Assembly (NCBI GenBank): GCA_021647315.1
Contig: JAKIUY010000002.1
Span: 1-64,000 of the forward strand
Source: Victivallaceae bacterium
GTDB taxonomy: Bacteria; Verrucomicrobiota; Lentisphaeria; Victivallales; Victivallaceae
Direction of reading: 5' to 3'
DNA length: 64,000 nt
In this document: positions 34,947-43,649 of the stretch, piece after piece
Position numbering within the stretch: the stretch's first letter is position 1
Layout of the letters: every line of letters begins with the position of its first letter
Notes under the pieces: generated by a model
What the model was told of the DNA's origin: nothing
Databases searched by the model: none
Seen by the model: the letters and a program-made list of their open reading frames with translations, nothing else
Program-made: the position numbers and the translations under genes

Positions 34947-36776
34947 CTATAACAAATTTTCCATAATATGATTTTTACGTTCCTGGGTATTTTTCCCCAT
35001 ATAAAAGTCCAGCATCTCCGGGATATTCCGCATATTATCAATATTGACATCCAATAGCCTCATATCTTCGCCGATAAACGGTCCGAATTCATTCGGAGAT
35101 ATCTCTCCCAGACCTTTAAAACGGGTAATCTCCACCCCTTTATTAAGCCCACCAAGTTTGCCGATAGCCTCATCACGCTCTTCCTCGTCGTAACAATAAA
35201 ATGTCTCTTTTTTATTTCTAACCCTGAACAGCGGCGTTTCCAGAATGTAGAGGTGTCCCGACAGCACCAGCTGCTCAAAATATGTCAGAAAAAAGGTTAT
35301 CAGCAGATTTCTTATATGAAGACCGTCAACATCAGAGTCAGTCGCGATAACAACTTTATTATAACGCAGAGTGTCAATATCCTCTTCAACATTCAAGGTC
35401 TGCATAATATAGTAAAGTTCATCGTTCTTATATACTTCATCAAGTTTTTTATCATAACAATTCAGCGGTTTACCCTTCAGTGAAAAAATCGCCTGGGTAT
35501 AAACATCACGGCAACTGACCATTGAACCTGCCGCCGATTGACCTTCGGTCAAAAATATCATCGTCTCTTCGCCGCGGTTGGATTTGTCACCCAAATGATA
35601 TTTACAATCTTTCAGCTTCGGAATTTTCAAATTCATCCGTTTGGCTTTGTCCTTGGACTGTTTCTTCACCGCCTGAATCTGTTTGCGAACATGTTCATTA
35701 CGTTCTGTTTTCTCGATCAACAGTTCCGCCTGCTCGCTATTGCGATGCAGATAATCCACTATCGCCTTTTTGACCGTACTGACAATCCAGCCGCGAATAT
35801 CGCTGTTACCCAGTTTATTTTTGGTCTGGGACTCGAAAAGCGGCTCTTTCAGTTTAACCGCCACCGCACCGACAATACCATCCCGAACATCCGCGGCCTG
35901 ATATAATTTGCCGGTAAATTCATTCACTGCCTTCAGAATACCTTCTCTGAAAGCCGACAGATGAGTTCCGCCGTCATTAGTATGCTGGCCGTTGACAAAC
36001 GAGAAATAGTTTTCACCGTAGTTTGATGTATGGCAGAAAGCAAATTCGATAGTTTTAGTCTTAAGACCGATAATATCATAAAGTTTATCATCTTCGACCT
36101 CGGATTCAATCAAATCCTTAAGACCGTTTTTGGAATAATAACGTTTTTCATTCAGATAAAGCGACAGACCGCTGTTGAGGAAGGCATACATCCACAACCT
36201 TTTCTCCAGATAATCCAGTTGATAGCTGTATTCAGGAAACATCTGATGATCGGGAATAAAAGATATCTTGGTGCCGTTTTTTTCATTCGTATCGCTTTTG
36301 ACCGAATCCAGCAAGTTACCGCGTTCAAAGGTAGCACAATGCGATTTGCCGTCACGGAAAGATTCAACAATAAAATTTTCGGAAAGAGCGTTGACCGCTT
36401 TAGTTCCAACCCCGTTAAGCCCGACCGAAAACTGAAAGACATCATCATTATATTTCCCGCCGGTATTCATCACGGAGACACATTCAACCATTTTACCCAG
36501 CGGAATACCACGCCCGTAATCACGCACTGTCACCTGTTCGCCATCAAGATTGACCTCAATCCGACGCCCTGCCCCCATGATATATTCGTCAATACTATTA
36601 TCAATAATCTCCTTGATAAGAATATAGATCCCGTCGTCGGGATGAGTACCCTTGCCCAGACGCCCGATATACATCCCCGGACGCAACCGGACATGTTCAA
36701 GCGAACTCAGAGTCTTTATATTATCTTCGTCATATTGAACATTATCAATTGTGTTTTCGCTATCTGTAACGCTCAT
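34947..36776 (-). CDS. parE: DNA topoisomerase IV subunit B
   Basis: ATPase subunit of the type IIA topoisomerase, 609 residues. The GHKL ATPase domain is seen in IKEIIDNSIDEYIMGAGR, TVRDYGRGIPLG, GGKYNDDVFQFSVGLNGVGTKAVNALS and QTKNKLGNSD (ATP-lid lysine). The TOPRIM region has FLTEGQSAAG and ATDSDVDGLHIRNLL, and the closing domain has RFKGLGEI. It is shorter than GyrB (about 800), as expected for the ParE-like form. AAGGAT precedes the ATG. Divergent from dciA across a 379-base spacer. Confidence 0.92.
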   Translation of the reverse strand: MSVTDSENTIDNVQYDEDNIKTLSSLEHVRLRPGMYIGRLGKGTHPDDGIYILIKEIIDNSIDEYIMGAGRRIEVNLDGEQVTVRDYGRGIPLGKMVECVSVMNTGGKYNDDVFQFSVGLNGVGTKAVNALSENFIVESFRDGKSHCATFERGNLLDSVKSDTNEKNGTKISFIPDHQMFPEYSYQLDYLEKRLWMYAFLNSGLSLYLNEKRYYSKNGLKDLIESEVEDDKLYDIIGLKTKTIEFAFCHTSNYGENYFSFVNGQHTNDGGTHLSAFREGILKAVNEFTGKLYQAADVRDGIVGAVAVKLKEPLFESQTKNKLGNSDIRGWIVSTVKKAIVDYLHRNSEQAELLIEKTERNEHVRKQIQAVKKQSKDKAKRMNLKIPKLKDCKYHLGDKSNRGEETMIFLTEGQSAAGSMVSCRDVYTQAIFSLKGKPLNCYDKKLDEVYKNDELYYIMQTLNVEEDIDTLRYNKVVIATDSDVDGLHIRNLLITFFLTYFEQLVLSGHLYILETPLFRVRNKKETFYCYDEEERDEAIGKLGGLNKGVEITRFKGLGEISPNEFGPFIGEDMRLLDVNIDNMRNIPEMLDFYMGKNTQERKNHIMENLL

Positions 36777-37155
36777 TATCCTTAACTATACTTTAAAAGG
36801 TTTATTTATACCCATTCGGGTAGAGTTCAATTAGTTTTTAATCAGAGGCAATTGCCTCAATATTGCAGGAATTATCGACCGCAAACGAGACGGTTAGTTT
36901 CCAACAGGAAATGGTTCCCAGGATGTCGGGCCGGTAAATTCGGTCAACTGCAACATAACAGGAAACTACTATAACTTATTCAGAGAAAAAAACAAGTTAG
37001 ATTTTCCCTTGTTTTTAAAAGAGCTACCACACCAAGTAATGTAAATAATTTCCTGTTTAGATTAAAAATAAGATTTGCGAATGTAGACAACCATGACTAT
37101 GTTAACATTATTGAAACTGGAATTATATTAAACAATAGGCAAATAAGAAGATAAT
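36777..37155. other. 379-base divergent spacer between parE and dciA
   Basis: It must contain promoters for both genes. Visible structure is a small ACCC-ATTC-GGGT hairpin (about 36811-36822), a perfect palindrome at 36845-36858 and a CAACAGGAAA / AACAGGAAAC near-repeat (about 36903 and 36957). No open frame stands out. Confidence 0.45.
36845..36858. promoter_or_regulatory. GAGGCAATTGCCTC perfect palindrome
   Basis: A 14-base perfect palindrome 69 bases upstream of the parE start. The same pattern, GAGGYAATTRCCTC, recurs at 62790-62803 just before the glutamate dehydrogenase gene. It could be a shared operator or a repeat. Confidence 0.4.
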
Positions 37156-37563
37156 ATGAGCGGATACAAACCGGCAAACAAAGCAGAATTCAAGGCACTT
37201 TATTCATCACTGGCCGCCTGGTATGGACAAAAAAGAGCCCAGGAAGAGATCGCAGCCTATTGCCCGCAACCAGTCTCTGCAGCTGAAACAGCCGAAAAAA
37301 TATTTAAAAAAGTTGCTCCCCCCACATTGATACAGATGGAAAAAATCAAACAACACTGGAAAGAAATTGCCGGAATTCAAATTGCCAAAGTAGCCACCCC
37401 GTTCAATCTGAAAGAACAGATAATCTATGCCGTAGTCAGCCATCCGGCATGGTTACGTGAATTCAACAAAGGTCCGGTGAAAAAAATCCTGGTCGAAAAA
37501 ATAAATAAACTCTGCGGCAAAAGAGTCTGCAACGACATCAAGTTCATCCCCCAGGGAAGATAA
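37156..37563 (+). CDS. dciA: DUF721 protein, DciA-like helicase-loading factor
   Basis: A 135-residue protein whose C-terminal 85 residues fit the DUF721 fold: QHWKEIAGIQIAKVATPFNLKEQIIYAVVSHPAW, with the invariant Trp followed by LREFNKGPVKKILVEKINKL. DciA is the ancestral partner of the replicative helicase DnaB in bacteria without DnaC. The first 60 residues are variable and rich in Ala and Lys. It stands opposite the topoisomerase IV genes, a replication-related neighbourhood. The symbol rests on family membership. Confidence 0.8.
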   Translation: MSGYKPANKAEFKALYSSLAAWYGQKRAQEEIAAYCPQPVSAAETAEKIFKKVAPPTLIQMEKIKQHWKEIAGIQIAKVATPFNLKEQIIYAVVSHPAWLREFNKGPVKKILVEKINKLCGKRVCNDIKFIPQGR

Positions 37564-37592
37564 ACACCATGACAGAATCATTTTATAAAAGA

Positions 37593-38705
37593 TTATTTTT
37601 CAAGAAACCTTATGCAGATTGGTTTACCGATGTTCAGTGAATTTGCCGTCGGCTCCAGCAGGCCGGTCTGTTGATTGATTCTGAATAATAAAACCGTGTC
37701 ATTATCCTGATTGCCGACTAGACAATATTTACCGCTTGCATCAATATTGAAATTGCGCGGATTATCAATCCCCTTGTTTTGAAATCCCAACAGTTTTAAT
37801 TTACCGTTTTCCGGATCAATCCGATAGGTAACTATTGAGTCATGACCACGATTTGAACCGTAAAGAAATTTTCCATTTGGATGCACTCTGACTTCCGCAC
37901 ACCAGCTGACTCCTTTGAAATCTGATGGTAACGTCGAAATATTCTGAATTTCAGTCAATGCACCGGTCTGGGCATCCTGGCCGAATACCGTAATTGTTTC
38001 GTCAAGTTCATTGATAACATAGGCAAATCGTCCGTTTGGATGAAAGGAGAGGTGACGTGGACCTGCCCCAGGTTTAAGTTTGGCAAATGGTGGATTATTA
38101 GCCTTCAATACTCCCGTTTTAACATCAAACTTATAGATCATTATTTTATCAAGACCGAGATCAGCAACATAGGCAAAACGGTTATCCTGACTCAGGTTAA
38201 TACTGTGGGCATGTGGCCCTTTCTGGCGTCTGGTAATGCTTGAGCCATGATGCTGCATTGTGAATGACACTTCACCTAAACTACCATCAGACTGAATAGG
38301 AAAAACTGCGACATTGCCACTGCTGTAATTAGCCACTAATAGATTTTTACCATTTTTATCCAAAGAAATATAACATGGCGCCGCACCTGTGGATGAACGC
38401 TGATTGAGTAATTTCAATTTCTTTGTCTTTGGATTAATTGAAAATGCTTTGACTTGCCCCGCCTTCCCTTCAGCTACAGCATAGAGAAATTTGCCGGAAG
38501 GATGAATCTCAATAAAACTCGGATTCGAACTTTTTACTGCCAGCTTTAAATTGTTGAGCTGACCGCTGGCCAAATCCAATTCAGCATGATAAATTCCCTC
38601 CGCGGGGCTGTTCCTAGTATAAGTGCCGAAATAGACATCGATAGTTTTCGCCATAACAGCTCCTTGCATGATAACAGTTAATAAAACAATAATAATTTTT
38701 TTCAT
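37593..38705 (-). CDS. Secreted beta-propeller lactonase (6-phosphogluconolactonase-like)
   Basis: About 370 residues from ATG 38705, which has GGAAGGTG upstream and begins a signal peptide (KKIIIVLLTVIMQGAVMA). A longer frame to 38762 overlaps recR and is unlikely. The mature part repeats the seven-bladed propeller pattern of the YbhE/Pgl family: FGTYTRNSPAEGIY, HPSGKFLYAVAE, GPHAHSINLSQDNRFAYVADLGLDKI, GPRHLSFHPNGRFAYVINE and VHPNGKFLYGSNRGHDSI. The secreted form suggests periplasmic sugar lactone hydrolysis rather than the pentose-phosphate step. It lies 22 bases downstream of recR on the same strand. Confidence 0.85.
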   Translation of the reverse strand: MKKIIIVLLTVIMQGAVMAKTIDVYFGTYTRNSPAEGIYHAELDLASGQLNNLKLAVKSSNPSFIEIHPSGKFLYAVAEGKAGQVKAFSINPKTKKLKLLNQRSSTGAAPCYISLDKNGKNLLVANYSSGNVAVFPIQSDGSLGEVSFTMQHHGSSITRRQKGPHAHSINLSQDNRFAYVADLGLDKIMIYKFDVKTGVLKANNPPFAKLKPGAGPRHLSFHPNGRFAYVINELDETITVFGQDAQTGALTEIQNISTLPSDFKGVSWCAEVRVHPNGKFLYGSNRGHDSIVTYRIDPENGKLKLLGFQNKGIDNPRNFNIDASGKYCLVGNQDNDTVLLFRINQQTGLLEPTANSLNIGKPICIRFLEK

Positions 38706-38727
38706 GAACACCTTCCAGTTATTCCCG

Positions 38728-39330
38728 TTACATTGCTGTACGGTTGCTAATCGCGACGGCAATGGTCGCGGAGTCAGCGTATGAAAGATCAGACCCGGCC
38801 GGCAACCCCTGCGCTAAACGGGATATTTTGACTTTATAAGGTTGCAGTACCTGCGCGAGGTAAACCGCTGTTGCCTGACCTTCAATATCAGAACTCAAGG
38901 CAAGAATAACCTCAGTAACATTGTGCCTCTGTACCCGTTCAACCAATTCAGCTATTTTCAGTCTGTCCGCCCCATGCCCATCCAAAGGGGCAATTTTCCC
39001 ACCCAGCACATGATAAACCCCTTTGAATAAAGCACTCTTTTCCAAACTTATAATCTGTGGGAAATTTTCCACAACACAAATCACCTCTGAATTACGCAAA
39101 AGCGAACGGCAGACATTACATTTTTCACCATCCGAAGCAATATTACCACATTCCGGGCAGAACGTCACCCGTTCCGGCAGTTCCTGAAGCAACTCCGTTA
39201 ATCGCTGGAGTTTACCTTCCGGCCACTTCAACATCGCCAGCATCATCCGTTCCGCCCCCCGGCTGCCGACCCCTGAAAAACTTTTCAGTACTTCCATAAT
39301 ATTTTCCAGAGTTTCCGGATATTTACTCAT
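38728..39330 (-). CDS. recR: Recombination protein RecR
   Basis: A 200-residue RecR of the RecFOR pathway that loads RecA on gapped DNA. The helix-hairpin-helix FSGVGSRGAERM, the four-cysteine zinc finger (FCPECGN...CNVC), and the Toprim domain (CVVENFPQIISLEKS, LALSSDIEGQATAVYL, then RLAQGLPAGSDLSYAD) are all present and complete. AGGA precedes the start. Confidence 0.96.
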   Translation of the reverse strand: MSKYPETLENIMEVLKSFSGVGSRGAERMMLAMLKWPEGKLQRLTELLQELPERVTFCPECGNIASDGEKCNVCRSLLRNSEVICVVENFPQIISLEKSALFKGVYHVLGGKIAPLDGHGADRLKIAELVERVQRHNVTEVILALSSDIEGQATAVYLAQVLQPYKVKISRLAQGLPAGSDLSYADSATIAVAISNRTAM

Positions 39331-39386
39331 AACTAAAACTTCCTGATTTTATTATTTAAACACGCTACATAATATGCGATTCCCTA

Positions 39387-39740
39387 TTATATATTAAAGC
39401 TCAAAAATATCAAGTAACGATCTTCAATAATCTCAAGCCTTGGCTGAAGAAAATCACGGTGCGAAAGATCTTGAGCTATCGTTTGGGGAGCTTTTTTATG
39501 AGCATAATTCATGGCTCCAAGCCCATAGACTGCGGTACAATTAAAACAGCTAATACAATGTTCATGGTCTACAATGCTGTTTTTGTGATCAATACAGCCC
39601 GCTTTGCAACTTCTGGCACATTTACGCACTTAATACATGAATGTGGGTCAAAACCCATTTAAAACCATGAAATTCTGCATAGCAGCCCCAATAAAGCTCC
39701 AGCCGGCCAGAGGGTATTACAGAATATTCTGCCATACTTT
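39387..39740 (-). pseudogene. Decayed polyferredoxin (NapH-like 4Fe-4S protein)
   Basis: Reading the minus strand across frames recovers GRIFCNTLWPAGALLGLLCRISWF, then FDPHSCIKC, then CARSCKAGCIDHKNS, then HCISCFNCTAVYGLGAMNY. This is the order expected of NapH/polyferredoxin proteins (CNTxCPxGxLLG, CIKCGKCARxCKxxCID, CISCFNCTAVCPxGAM). One base is missing between CIKC and KCAR, there is a stop after ISWF, and two ligand cysteines have become Trp and Tyr. Several independent lesions show a dead gene rather than a sequencing slip. Confidence 0.7.
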
Positions 39741-39944
39741 AAAAAAAATGTTCAACGTTACCTAGTTGCCTGCATTTGCAAATACCTGTTTTATGGTATA
39801 TTCTTATAATATAGTATTGTTGACTGTTTTGCAGTATTATTTTTAATATAATCGTTTGGATTAAAATTTTAACCTTACTTTTGCCTTTAGAAAAACTGAC
39901 TAAAACTACCCAATAATGGGTATAAAAAATAAGGAACTGTGATT

Positions 39945-40172
39945 ATGGGACTAGGCTGGATGGAATTATTGGGCATATTTTTAGTTGTTTTACTCTTTTT
40001 CGGTGCTAAAAGAATTCCTGACATTGCCCGTTCGCTCGGCAAAGCAAGCAGAGAATTCAAAAAAGCCAAAGATGAGATTATTAAAGAATCTGAAGAGTTA
40101 ATGGATGCGGCTGAAAAACACGCTGAGTCAGAGGACAAAGCTAAAACCGAAGACGAGGAGAATAAAACCTAA
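39945..40172 (+). CDS. tatA: Twin-arginine translocase subunit TatA
   Basis: About 75 residues: one N-terminal membrane helix (WMELLGIFLVVLLFFGAKRIP, with the family's FG and P), an amphipathic helix (DIARSLGKASREFKKAKDEI) and an acidic tail. I chose ATG 39945, nine bases after AAGGA, over the GTG at 39939. It is 149 bases ahead of tatC. No tatB is between them, so this is a minimal TatAC system like that of many Gram-positive bacteria, unless another copy lies elsewhere. Confidence 0.93.
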   Translation: MGLGWMELLGIFLVVLLFFGAKRIPDIARSLGKASREFKKAKDEIIKESEELMDAAEKHAESEDKAKTEDEENKT

Positions 40173-40173
40173 A

Positions 40174-40233
40174 CAGACGTTCGTCTGAACTAATCCGCTT
40201 CAAACTTCACAACTATCACTATTACGGAAGCAG
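40174..40233. repeat. Dispersed GCTTC...GAAGC palindromic repeat, copy 3
   Basis: It starts two bases after the tatA stop codon with the perfect palindrome CAGACG-TT-CGTCTG, then CCGCTTC AAACTTCAC... GGAAGCAGG. The inner stem is weaker than in copies 1 and 2. Placed between tatA and tatC, it could uncouple their expression. Confidence 0.6.
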
Positions 40234-40320
40234 GCATGTCGCAATATTTCACTTCGTCTTTCGCTGCACTCAAGTATCCAGAAAGTGGCAAAATATTATG
40301 AGTAAGGATCTAAAGCAACT

Positions 40321-41238
40321 ATGAGCGTCCTCGAAAATCATAAAACTTTTATTGAACACCTTGAAGAGCTCCGGCTGGTCATTATCCGAATTATAATTAC
40401 CGTCGCAATTCTCTTGCCCGTAACATTTTTTTTCGCTGATGATACAATACAGTTGCTGATAAAATATACCTGTCCTCCTGGATTTTCACTGCGCTATTTT
40501 TCGCCGATGGAACCGCTGTTTGTGCAGATCAAAATTTCACTGCTGGGAGCATTTATCATTGGACTACCCTATATAGCTTACATCGGCTGGAAATTTCTCG
40601 TTCCAGCTCTCTACCCTGAAGAACGACGCCGGATAAAACAGTTTGCGTTGTCAAGCTGGTTTCTGTTCATTGCAGGCGTTACATTCTGCTTCTACTTTAT
40701 TATTCCGGCTATGATGCGCTTCTCACTCAGCATGCAGAGTGATGAACTGCGACCAGCAATCGGCCTCAGTAAATATATCGGCATTGTCGGTATGCTGCTG
40801 ATTGGATTCGGTGTTATATTCCAATTGCCTATCGCGGTATTTTTTCTGGTTATATCGGGTATAGTAAAACTGAGTACTCTAAGAAAACAACGGGCCGTTG
40901 TTTTAATTATTATCCTGACCCTTTCCGCATTGCTCACACCGCCAGATATATTCAGCCAAATTATGATGGCAGTCCCCACTTATCTGCTGTTTGAATTCAG
41001 TCTTATCTTTTCATCCATAGCGATGCGGAACCAGCAAAAAAACGAAACTTATGAATCAGAAAATATTCAGATGGCAGAAAATAGCGATGCGACTAACATT
41101 CCTCCAGCAGCACACTATGATGATGATTTGTTAGAACCCGATAACAGTTCAGCTAATTATAACCGATATCACAGCCGTATTCCAGTAAAACGCAAACTGC
41201 GCTCCAGGTCAAAACACGGCAGAATACCCAGGAAATAA
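40321..41238 (+). CDS. tatC: Twin-arginine translocase subunit TatC
   Basis: A 305-residue inner-membrane receptor of the Tat pathway. It begins with the conserved cytoplasmic segment FIEHLEELRLVIIR, has six predicted helices, and shows YFSPMEPLFVQIKIS, the P-rich loop FLVPALYPEERR and LLTPPDIFSQIMMAVP. After about residue 240 it has a long hydrophilic extension ending in a run of basic residues (RIPVKRKLRSRSKHGR), not typical of TatC. No ribosome binding site stands out before the ATG. Confidence 0.95.
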   Translation: MSVLENHKTFIEHLEELRLVIIRIIITVAILLPVTFFFADDTIQLLIKYTCPPGFSLRYFSPMEPLFVQIKISLLGAFIIGLPYIAYIGWKFLVPALYPEERRRIKQFALSSWFLFIAGVTFCFYFIIPAMMRFSLSMQSDELRPAIGLSKYIGIVGMLLIGFGVIFQLPIAVFFLVISGIVKLSTLRKQRAVVLIIILTLSALLTPPDIFSQIMMAVPTYLLFEFSLIFSSIAMRNQQKNETYESENIQMAENSDATNIPPAAHYDDDLLEPDNSSANYNRYHSRIPVKRKLRSRSKHGRIPRK

Positions 41239-41369
41239 ATCTAAATTATTTATAAAATTTCGCACATTAACAATTTTTCTGTTTTTTTAGTCTATGAGAT
41301 TGCAGTAGCATATTTTCAACTATAGATTATGGAATCGTCTATTCGTAATCAAAAAAGGGGATTTGAAAC

Positions 41370-42743
41370 ATGACTCATCACGATCCGTTGCAAAAAGCCG
41401 GTGACTTCATTCGCACGTCTGCAACCTTGAAAATTATCGGCATCGGCCTGCTGGTTTTAGTTTTGTTAATTCCAACCTCAATGATTACATCATTAATGCA
41501 GGAACGCGAATACCGAAGAGATAACGTAGTCAAAGAAATCAATCAAAAATGGGGGAACAGCCAAACTATTACCGGTCCATTTTTAACTGTTCCATTCAAA
41601 TCTTTCTATAAAGATAAAAAAGATCAATTGAAATTCAGAATTAACTACCTGCATATTCTGCCAGAAAACCTCTCGATCACCGGGCAGCTTGACCCGCAAA
41701 TAAGATACCGGAGCATCTATGAAGCAGTCCTTTATAACGCTCAAATCAACTTAACGGGTGATTTCATCATCCCCACAGTAAATCTGGCTAATATCGATCA
41801 GGATAATATCCTTTGGGATAAAGCGGTATTTTCACTCGGTATCACCGATATGCGGGGCATCAAAAATAATATCATTATTAATTTTAATGACCATGAATAC
41901 AAAGTAAGCCCGGGACTGAAAACATCAGACCTCGCAGCTTCAGGGGTACAATGTGCCATTCCGCTCTCTATCAAACATAAAAAGAACAGGTTTTCACTGC
42001 AGCTCAGCCTCAACGGCAGTGAACAGATTCACTTTATTCCGGCCGGTGCAACGACTAATGTCACGCTAGAATCGACCTGGAATTCGCCCAGTTTCAACGG
42101 TGCATTTCTGCCAGTTGACAGAAAGATTACTGACAAAGGGTTTTCAGCTAACTGGAATATTCTGCATCTGAACAGAAATTTTCCCCAACTATGGGAAGGC
42201 AGACAATACAACGTCAATGACTCTTCATTTGGACTGCAATTACTGATTACAGCTAATGTCTATCAAAAATCAATCAGAATTGCCAAATATGCCTTGATGT
42301 TTATAGTATTTACCTTTTCAGCATTTTTCTTCTCGGAAATTATCAATAAACGCAGAGTTCACCCGATTCAGTATCTTTTAATCGGTCTCGCCGTTATCCT
42401 GTTCTACGTGCTACTGCTTTCACTATCTGAACATTTTAATTTTAATCTCGCCTATATTCTATCAGCAACCGCAATAACCGCCACCATCACCGGTTACTCC
42501 AAAGGCATTCTGAAAAACAACTGCTTTTCTCTGACCGTATTCGGGATATTAACAATTCTCTACGCCTATTTATATATTGTGCTCCAACTGGAAGACTATG
42601 CCTTGCTGATGGGCAGTATCGGACTGTTTATTGTCTTAGCCACAGTCATGTATATCACGAGAAAAATAGACTGGTACACCTTGGATAAAAGTATCCCAAA
42701 ACCAGATGATGATAGAGTAATTATAATTACTCCAGAAGATTGA
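41370..42743 (+). CDS. creD: CreD-like inner-membrane protein
   Basis: A 457-residue member of the CreD (CetA) family. An N-terminal helix (LKIIGIGLLVLVLLIPTSMI) is followed by the family signature around residues 38-60 (REYRRDNVVKEINQKWGNSQTITGP, described in part), a 250-residue periplasmic domain and about five C-terminal helices. CreD is linked to envelope-stress responses and beta-lactam resistance in enterobacteria; the CreBC two-component system is not present here. An AAGGGGAT site precedes the ATG. Confidence 0.9.
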   Translation: MTHHDPLQKAGDFIRTSATLKIIGIGLLVLVLLIPTSMITSLMQEREYRRDNVVKEINQKWGNSQTITGPFLTVPFKSFYKDKKDQLKFRINYLHILPENLSITGQLDPQIRYRSIYEAVLYNAQINLTGDFIIPTVNLANIDQDNILWDKAVFSLGITDMRGIKNNIIINFNDHEYKVSPGLKTSDLAASGVQCAIPLSIKHKKNRFSLQLSLNGSEQIHFIPAGATTNVTLESTWNSPSFNGAFLPVDRKITDKGFSANWNILHLNRNFPQLWEGRQYNVNDSSFGLQLLITANVYQKSIRIAKYALMFIVFTFSAFFFSEIINKRRVHPIQYLLIGLAVILFYVLLLSLSEHFNFNLAYILSATAITATITGYSKGILKNNCFSLTVFGILTILYAYLYIVLQLEDYALLMGSIGLFIVLATVMYITRKIDWYTLDKSIPKPDDDRVIIITPED

Positions 42744-42758
42744 ATATTATTCGCACAA

Positions 42759-42842
42759 CCGCTTCCGTAGCGACATTACCTACTGGCGGATGCCACCCAC
42801 CGCAATTCGAAGCGGCATCTGCTTTCAGGTGTTATCTGATTG
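42759..42842. repeat. Dispersed palindromic repeat, copy 4 (inverted, with insert)
   Basis: CCGCTTCCGTAGCGAC at one end and TTCGAAGCGGC...TTTCAGGTGTTATCTGATT at the other match the complement of copy 1 in order. About 30 unrelated bases replace the loop. It follows the creD stop by 15 bases and leads into a run of eight Ts, so together they may form the creD terminator. Confidence 0.6.
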
Positions 42843-42953
42843 TTTTTTTTATTAAAACACTGATTACTGAAGGGAAATACCTTTTCAAAACCAACGCCGG
42901 TCGGATTTGAAAATCTTCGTGTTCTTCTTTGCTTCGTGGTAAAAAATAATATC

Positions 42954-43226
42954 TCAGGAAAAATTGTAATGTTTGCGAATATCCTCGCTAATGCTCCAGA
43001 TGCATGACATGCCGTCCGGGAAGACAACAAAATCCCCTGTTCCGAAAGTTACCGGTGCTCTGCCTTCCGGTGTAACCGTTGCCTGACCGGCAAGAATATA
43101 ACATGATTCAGACGAACTGTAACTCCAGGCAAACTCCGATACCTCTTTTTCCCATACCGGCCATTCAAAAACCCCAAGTTTCTCCAGTTCACCACGATTT
43201 AACTGTTTAACTATAATTTGTTCCAT
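42954..43226 (-). CDS. Small cupin-domain protein
   Basis: A 90-residue single cupin barrel of the Cupin_3 (EutQ/DUF861-like) type: GVFEWPVWEKEVSEFAWSY, ESCYILAGQATVTPEG, GTGDFVVFPDGMSCIWSI. The usual histidine ligands of motif 1 are largely missing (SESCYILAG), as is common in this subfamily, which may bind small ligands without metal. GAGGTTAGG precedes the start. Monocistronic. Confidence 0.85.
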   Translation of the reverse strand: MEQIIVKQLNRGELEKLGVFEWPVWEKEVSEFAWSYSSSESCYILAGQATVTPEGRAPVTFGTGDFVVFPDGMSCIWSISEDIRKHYNFS

Positions 43227-43271
43227 AACCTAACCTCATTTGTGACAGAATCATTTTTTGGCTCTTCTTCG

Positions 43272-43442
43272 TTATAATTTACGATTATTTTGCAACCCAT
43301 TTATCTCAATCTCCGACTTAAATCGATAATTTTTATTTATGATAGTCGCATCGCCAGCTGCCAATAAATTATTTGTCAGTAAATGGTCAGCCTCTAAGGC
43401 TTTAATTGACGGTATAAATCTTTCTAAAACATTGTCATTCAC
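43272..43442 (-). CDS. Possible 56-residue protein
   Basis: A GTG start at 43442 has GGAGG six bases upstream, and the frame runs 56 codons to TAA at 43272. The product begins MNDNVLERFIPSIKALEADH and ends KSEIEINGLQNNRKL. Composition is ordinary and soluble. I know no family. It could be a real small protein or the leftover head of a longer gene. Confidence 0.45.
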   Translation of the reverse strand: MNDNVLERFIPSIKALEADHLLTNNLLAAGDATIINKNYRFKSEIEINGLQNNRKL

Positions 43443-43649
43443 TTTAAACCTCCTATATTCCGAGAACCTTACCTATTTAACCGTTTTGAGCACAAGTAAC
43501 TGAAACGTGCGGCAATAGAAGTTGACACCTTTTTAGTTCGATATTGGATATTCGTTGCCTGCGGCTCTCTTCGAGTGTTCAATATTGGATATTCAAACCC
43601 ATTTTGTTGTCATCGCTAATTCTTGCAAGTAAGGTATCCTAATATTATA
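43443..43649. other. Spacer with GATATTG/GATATTC heptad words
   Basis: Two short arrays, GATATTG-GATATTC at about 43544 and AATATTG-GATATTC at about 43584, share a seven-base period. Otherwise nothing is seen. Confidence 0.45.

Noticed and set aside
36030-36785. 251-codon plus-strand frame opposite parE
   Set aside because: It lies wholly antisense to the conserved ATPase domain of ParE and has no ribosome binding site or family features.
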